NCBI GenBank assembly: GCA_030248225.1
Contig: JASANE010007192.1
Location: 1-64,000 of the forward strand
Direction of reading: 5' to 3'
Length of the DNA stretch: 64,000 nt
Origin: Trileptium ribeirensis
Lineage: Eukaryota; Nematoda; Enoplea; Enoplida; Thoracostomopsidae
The notes below the pieces were generated by a model. The model ran no database searches and was not told the DNA's origin. It saw nothing but the letters and a program-made list of their open reading frames with translations. The position numbers were made by a program, and so were the translations under genes. The first letter of the stretch is position 1; each line of letters starts with the position of its first letter. Of this stretch, positions 58,690-64,000 are shown piece by piece.

Positions 58690-59420
58690 TCACGGAAGGA
58701 AAATTAAACTAAAAAGTTTTTATCTATTTGTACCGGAAAGCAAGCAAAGAAAACCCCAGATTTTCAACTAGGATGAGCTAGGGTATCTTATGTGCCCAGA
58801 CAATTTAGCACGTACGTTTTGTAAAAGATATAATTATGTGGAGTTTGGATGAATAAAGAGGTATATGAGATATGAGAGAAGGCAAAGGAAACTAAAAAGT
58901 TTTTCTCTATTTGTACCGGAAAGCAAGCAAAGCAAAGCCCAGATTTGCAACTAGGATGAGCTAGGGTATATTATGTGCCCAGACAATTTAGCACGTACGT
59001 TTTGTAAAAGATATAATTATGTGGAGTTTGGATGAATAAAGAGGTATATGACATATGAGAGAAGGAAAAGGAAACTAAAAAGATTTTATCTATTTGTACC
59101 GGAAAGCAAGCAAAGAAAACCCCAGATTTTCAACTAGGATGAGCTAGGGTATCTTATGTGCCCAGACAATTTAGCACGTACGTTTTGTAAAAGATATAAT
59201 TATGTGGAGTTTGGATGAATAAAGAGGTATATGACATATGAGAGAAGGAAAAGGAAACTAAAAAGTTTTTATCTATTTGTACCGGAAAGCAAGCAAAGAA
59301 AACCCCAGATTTTCAACTAGGATGAGCTAGGGTATCTTATGTGCCCAGACAATTTAGCACGTACGTTTTGTAAAAGATATAATTATGTGGAGTTTGGATG
59401 AATAAAGAGGTGTAAATGAG
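58690..59420. repeat. 183-bp satellite, four tandem units
   Basis: Unit starts (AAACTAAAAAG) at 58706, 58889, 59072 and 59255, exactly 183 bp apart. The copies differ at only a handful of positions. The unit includes TACCGGAAAGCAAGCAAAG and GGATGAGCTAGGGTAT. Confidence 0.95.
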
Positions 59421-62229
59421 ATACTTGAAAACTGGAATAAATGCTACGATGCCTTACAGGGTGTATCTATCCGATGGGATTCTACAGGTATATATTTATG
59501 GACGTCCAAATGCAATGGCATAATTTGTGTATGTTCAATTACATTTTTTGGCCAATATGTTCCCCTTCCATCTTGGTATTGCAGGTTTGCAAGACAATGA
59601 CATGTCTTCTGTGGTTGCCGTCAAGGACAAATAAAGAGAAACGAGTGTTGCCGCCTAAAAGTCCTTGCCGCCTTAAAGTCAGGAGACATCGGAATGCCTA
59701 ACCTGGAGTTATGGTGTCATGGAACTAGAATAGTGCTATACATATATGTGATGAGTTATGGAGAAATGCTAAGTTGGACAAGATATTTCTAGCAGGCGTT
59801 TTTTGAGCCTACGTGATATTAGTATAGTTGACTGTCCCAAAATTTATAAAGAAATAAGAATAGCACTGCTTAAAACCGATTTCAGTAAAAGAGGTGACTT
59901 GTTGCCATCCTAGTTTCGTTTGGACATCATAGTGGCTGAAGGTACTTATGATTTGTGGATCCGCATAATATTTAGAAGTGAGCGAATGCCCTTTTGATTG
60001 GACCCTTTGATATTCAGGCCAGTATATTACAAAATCTTTCGAACGGTTTAAATCCTAATTTGTAGAGGGTAATTCAGGAAAGATATTGCGCATATAGCGG
60101 CATTTTGTGAACCAACTTCCTCATTATTTTATCAGCTAACTGCTCTACGAAGGAATAGCAAACACTATTCACCTTTTGCTCGCGAATTTGGTACCTGGAA
60201 TAAAATTAACAGATACGAAATGTCAAATGTTCTAATCTCGTTTAACAAAATGCGCTTTTTACAGTTAGCCAAAGTATAAATGACATCAATCGCTGTACCA
60301 TCACCGGGTCATCAATACTGTGATTGTTCTAAGACGAAATCTCCGATGTCTATGCAGACTGTGGGTATTGCTAGCAGTCAATATTTCTTTGGGGTGTTTC
60401 AAACAGTTCTGATACGTTCTAATAACGTAGTGGGCTTTATGCTGACGATATAACTTTTTTCTGTAACTGAGGTTCTTTTTTTTTCCAATATATACCATAC
60501 ACATTAAGTAACCCTGAGGTTATAGCGTAATTTATAACGTTAGAAAAAAGAACATCTTCGAGCAGGAGATTCGGGGCGCGGCGGCCTCCCAACGTAGGCT
60601 TCGTATATGTCTCATATATATAAGGATTTTAGCTTATTTATGCTAAGACTAAGGCTTAGTATTTCGAGAACGGCTGGCCTACATTTTGTTTCTGCCGCTC
60701 AGGGTTACTTGGGCCTACCATACGATGAATAACTAGCGATTTGGTGCGCAGTTTTTACTTCGACAGTAAGTGTGTGATGGATTGTTATAATGTAACACCG
60801 ATTAAATAGACGTGTAGCCTCAGCGCAAAGCCAGTGGGTCGGTGTTTTTTGGCTTTTTAGTAAACTGTTATCTACAATAATGAGCTGCTGTAAAATTTTA
60901 CATAGATATAATATGGAAATAGCTTTACTGTAAACTACTGTCTAATGATGTTACTTATAAACTACATAAATATGTCTTAGTATAATTTTGCGTATGTTAG
61001 TTGTTGAGTAAATTTCTGCTCTTCCTATTCCGCGGCGCTCACGTTTTCATGTGCCCAATGTTTGGAACCTATGTCCACCACACAGTGTCGGCACACTATC
61101 GACAACAGGGTGTCTTAGACACCCCATGCTTTTATTGCATGAGTAACTAGCTAGGGATATTACCATTTCTCGACAGTGTCAAGCACACCGTATCTTCTTG
61201 CAGTTTTATTGACAGTGTACGGCATTTTTTCATCAACGTTCATATGGTCTAGATACAAATATCGTGAATTAAAAATCGCATAAGCTACAGCGGGTGACTG
61301 TTACAGTTAATTCGCACCAAATTGGTAGCTAAGGGGGTGTGTGCGACACTGTAAAGAAGCTAGGGATGTGTCGCACACCCTCGACAGTTGATTTACGGTA
61401 TGGTTGTCACCCTGACTGTCTATGCGGTAGGGTTGCCACTACAGGGGACAAAAGTTCCAAGCACGGGAAACATCATAACGTGAACGCCGCAAATTCGTAT
61501 AGCATATTTAGACGAGGTTTTGTGCACTCGCTTTGTGAAGTTCCTTAATCAATCGCCTAACTGCTGCGAAATGTCTTATACGGGATAACGTGCGTGTCTT
61601 ATAATTAAACAAGCCAGTTACAATTCGCGGATGCGGCAAAAATTTGTTCAACATTGTTCATAGACGTGAATCTTTGGCAATGCAGTAGACATATATAGAG
61701 TGATACTTCTTTCTGTAAAAGCTAGGTAGTAGATTGTCCCGACAAACATTACAACAGTGGTAAATGATTGGACAAAAATTTAAATCAGGCTTTACCTAAG
61801 CATATATGTAATCATTGTTGTGCATCTTTTATGGCGTAAATGAAGTATTGTAGGTTTCGCAGAATATAATGTTCGAAAAAAGTGGACAGTTTTGTCTCTA
61901 GTAGTCTGGGCAGCTGTTTACAAGAAACTAAAATCTGTAACAGATGGCTATGATTTTCAGTTTCTTGCAATGAGCGCTTAGACGAAGGAATGTATTTATC
62001 TTTATTGATTCCTAGTGAAGTATTTAATGAGCCTTGTATATGCGTTATAGCATAGGTGCACGGTGGGGGGGAGGGGTGTTGCCCACATAACGTTCCACCA
62101 CCTCGGGGGCTTTACTTGAAGGGGTTATCAAAAACAAGTGGAGGAACCACGCGGGCCTTTCGGTTGCTTCAACCTCGCTCCACCATCAGTCTCATGTATA
62201 AAAATGCTAAAACATCAAATAATTAAGTG
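59421..62229. other. Gene-free stretch
   Basis: No supported gene, RNA or complete element. Noted: a CTAAGACTAAGGCTTAG patch at 60640-60662 related to the 6.3 and 62.7 kb repeats, a GTGTCGCACACCC / GGGTGTGTGCGACAC inverted pair near 61335-61382, and a G-rich block at 62060-62080. Confidence 0.4.
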
Positions 62230-62233
62230 TTAA

Positions 62234-62499
62234 GGCGTGTTCACACGGTCAAACTTTTTGCTCAAATTTTGAGCTCAAAATTTGATCAAAATTTAACGGG
62301 GATTTTTTAATGAATATTGCGATATTTCAAAATTTGAGATCAAAGTTTGAGTTCAAACTTTTTCATGTAATAGACTTAGGTATCACACTTTACAGTGTTC
62401 ACACGTTCAAACTTACAAAAAATGCAAAAAAGATGCTTTCAAATTTTGATCAAAATTTGAGCTCAAATTTTGATCTAAGTTTCAGCGTGTAAACATGCC
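62234..62499. mobile_element. 266-bp MITE flanked by TTAA
   Basis: TTAA at 62230-62233 and 62500-62503. Terminal inverted repeats GGCGTGTTCACACGG / (complement) GGCATGTTTACACGC. The subterminal regions carry repeated CAAATTTTGAGCTCAAA / TTTGATCAAAATTT palindromes. A TTAA target fits piggyBac; the GTGTTCACAC terminus also recalls PIF/Harbinger MITEs. Confidence 0.82.
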
Positions 62500-62651
62500 T
62501 TAACTGAAAATAACTTTCCGAGACAGAGCAAACTTATAGTAGGTCTTTTAGGCAGATTTTGAGCGTCACTTTATGCCATCAAAGCCGGAATGTCATGAAA
62601 GTATTTCCTATAATTGCACACATCATTGTCTAAATGCCGCATAAAAGTGCT

Positions 62652-62856
62652 GGCCCATGTCAACTTTAGGGGTCGAAGTATAATGGATGCCATGCCGTTC
62701 TCGATATACTAAGCCTTTGTCTTAGCCTAAGCTAAGGTCCCTATAGGTGCCATGTACTAAGCCTAAGTCGGGGGGCTGCAGCCCCCCGAACCCCCCGCTC
62801 TGAGCTGTTCTTTTTTCTAACGTTATAACGTCCGGCCCCTAAAGTTGACATGGGCC
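62652..62856. mobile_element. 205-bp hAT MITE with GC hairpin
   Basis: Inverted ends GGCCCATGTCAACTTTAGGG with exact 8-bp duplications AAAGTGCT (62644-62651 and 62857-62864). The interior has CTTAG-rich repeats and a GGGGGGCTGCAGCCCCCC hairpin. Partial relative at 6229-6352. Confidence 0.92.
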
Positions 62857-62864
62857 AAAGTGCT

Positions 62865-63700
62865 AATAAAACAGCTCTTAAGTTCTGTTGCTTTACTAAA
62901 ACAATAATTATATATTTTTTACATACAATAAAATATTGATCTAAAACAAGCTAAAGCCTAAATAAATATTATCAAATTCTATGATTAAAACATTATTATA
63001 CGTATAAATTACAACATTACTGGACATTTGTATAACTGTAGCGTATCCAATTTACTTTCTGAAATATTTTGTATCTTTGCCGACAATTGATATTTTATAC
63101 TGTCCTGGCTGCTATTAAACTATCCCATTTAACTCATGGCGCGGACGATCTTTATTTGAGGCATTTCGTAGCAGACCGGGCACTTGAAATTGAGAAAAAA
63201 TGAGTAAAATGTTAAGCAACATATTTTTATACATATAAGCAACATATTCAGCAACTTCGAAAACCTCTAGCCATATTTCTACATAGAGAGCTTGGAAAAA
63301 TTTTTTACTATATTTTTGATGCTAAAATCTAACAAATTTAAATATATACACCAATGTCTCTGAGTCTGTCCAATATATGGTAAAAACGATGCTACCAAGG
63401 TGTTGAAAGGGCTAAAAACTGCAAAAGCTCATCTTTCAATCCAATAAGCAATAAACTTACTGTGTTAAAATTTAGAAAATTTAACTTTTTTCGGTATATT
63501 TAAACTGGGAATCATAGGTCGAAACTAGGCTGCTCTGAATAAAAAATCCATAACAGCTAAATTTTGATGAGAGGATTTTCGATCCAATGCCTCTGGCAAG
63601 CGATATAAACCTCAAATGCTCGGCGACCCCATTTGGCAAAAATCAAATTCTCCAATTCATGTATTTTTATGTAAGAATTTAGGTAGGGGATAATTTATGG
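62865..63700. other. AT-rich stretch without gene
   Basis: No coding frame, RNA or paired repeat recognised. Confidence 0.4.
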
Positions 63701-63707
63701 CAGTACC

Positions 63708-64000
63708 GTTTTTAATAAGTTTTCCAGTAAGTATACATCGCTGAGTAAAGCTTTTACATAACCTGCACTGTAACATATTTCAGAAAGCTTTCCAACAGTT
63801 GTACAAGCTGTACCTTCGAAATAAAGGTGGCTATCGAGTAAAGTTATGCGTTTTTAATAAGTTTTGCAGTAGGTATACATTGCTGAATAAAGCTTTTAAC
63901 CTGCGCTGTAACATATTTTAGAAAGCTTTCCAACAGTTGCACAAGCTGTATCTTCGAAATTTAAAGGTAGCTATCGAGTAAAGTTATGCGTTTTGCTAAT
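63708..64000. repeat. ~142-bp tandem repeat running off the window
   Basis: The unit starting GTTTTTAATAAGTTTT at 63708 and 63850 continues through AGAAAGCTTTCCAACAGTTG and GGCTATCGAGTAAAGTTATG. A third unit begins near 63989 at the window edge. Confidence 0.9.

Overview
The window is animal (metazoan) nuclear DNA, AT-rich, with spliced genes that use GT-AG introns and the standard code. The conserved genes and the transposon mix (BEL/Pao, FLYWCH-type MULE, hAT, pogo, Merlin, CR1/L2-like LINE) suggest a protostome invertebrate. I cannot name the species.

Host genes. I see two. (1) An apparently intact, single-exon CLIC/EXC-4-like gene on the minus strand at 1287-2042. (2) The complete 12-exon gene for the 26S proteasome ATPase Rpt4 (PSMC6) on the plus strand, 31487-57108. 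Its exon phases join without error to 415 codons plus stop. Its 1.2 kb of coding sequence is spread over 25.6 kb because the introns carry transposons.

Layout. 1-8.4 kb: the CLIC gene, then MITEs, a non-autonomous hAT copy, a fossil hAT transposase tail, a Merlin/ISXO2-like transposase fragment and unexplained DNA. 8444-17809: one BEL/Pao LTR retrotransposon on the minus strand, with 212-bp LTRs, a primer-binding site, gag, protease, RT, RNase H and integrase, all broken by frameshifts. Between pol and the 3' LTR it has an unusual extra region encoding an unknown protein, an SGNH/GDSL-hydrolase-like protein and a Ser/Arg-rich tail. 18.3-26.7 kb: a LINE (ORF1, endonuclease, RT) cut in two by a hAT element, truncated before the RT catalytic YxDD motif, and bracketed by inverted copies of its leader. 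26.8-30.7 kb: tandem duplications and a pogo-like transposase pseudogene split by a non-autonomous hAT element. 31.5-57.1 kb: PSMC6. Intron 10 holds a well-preserved MULE transposon (49057-51806) with an open 471-codon transposase, 9-bp target duplication and long inverted ends made of 16-bp repeats. Intron 11 holds an inverted-repeat element with periodically spaced G tracts. The start of exon 4 sits in a ~130-bp tandem repeat that duplicates the splice acceptor. 57.1-64 kb: no recognised gene; a 4 x 183-bp satellite, a TTAA-flanked MITE, a hAT MITE and a 142-bp tandem repeat running off the window.

Most observations concern nested mobile elements whose boundaries can be fixed by target-site duplications or by comparison with uninterrupted copies. 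The two most worth follow-up are the SGNH-bearing third region of the BEL/Pao element and the tandemly duplicated splice acceptor of PSMC6 exon 4. All alignments were done by eye, so identities and distant boundaries are approximate.
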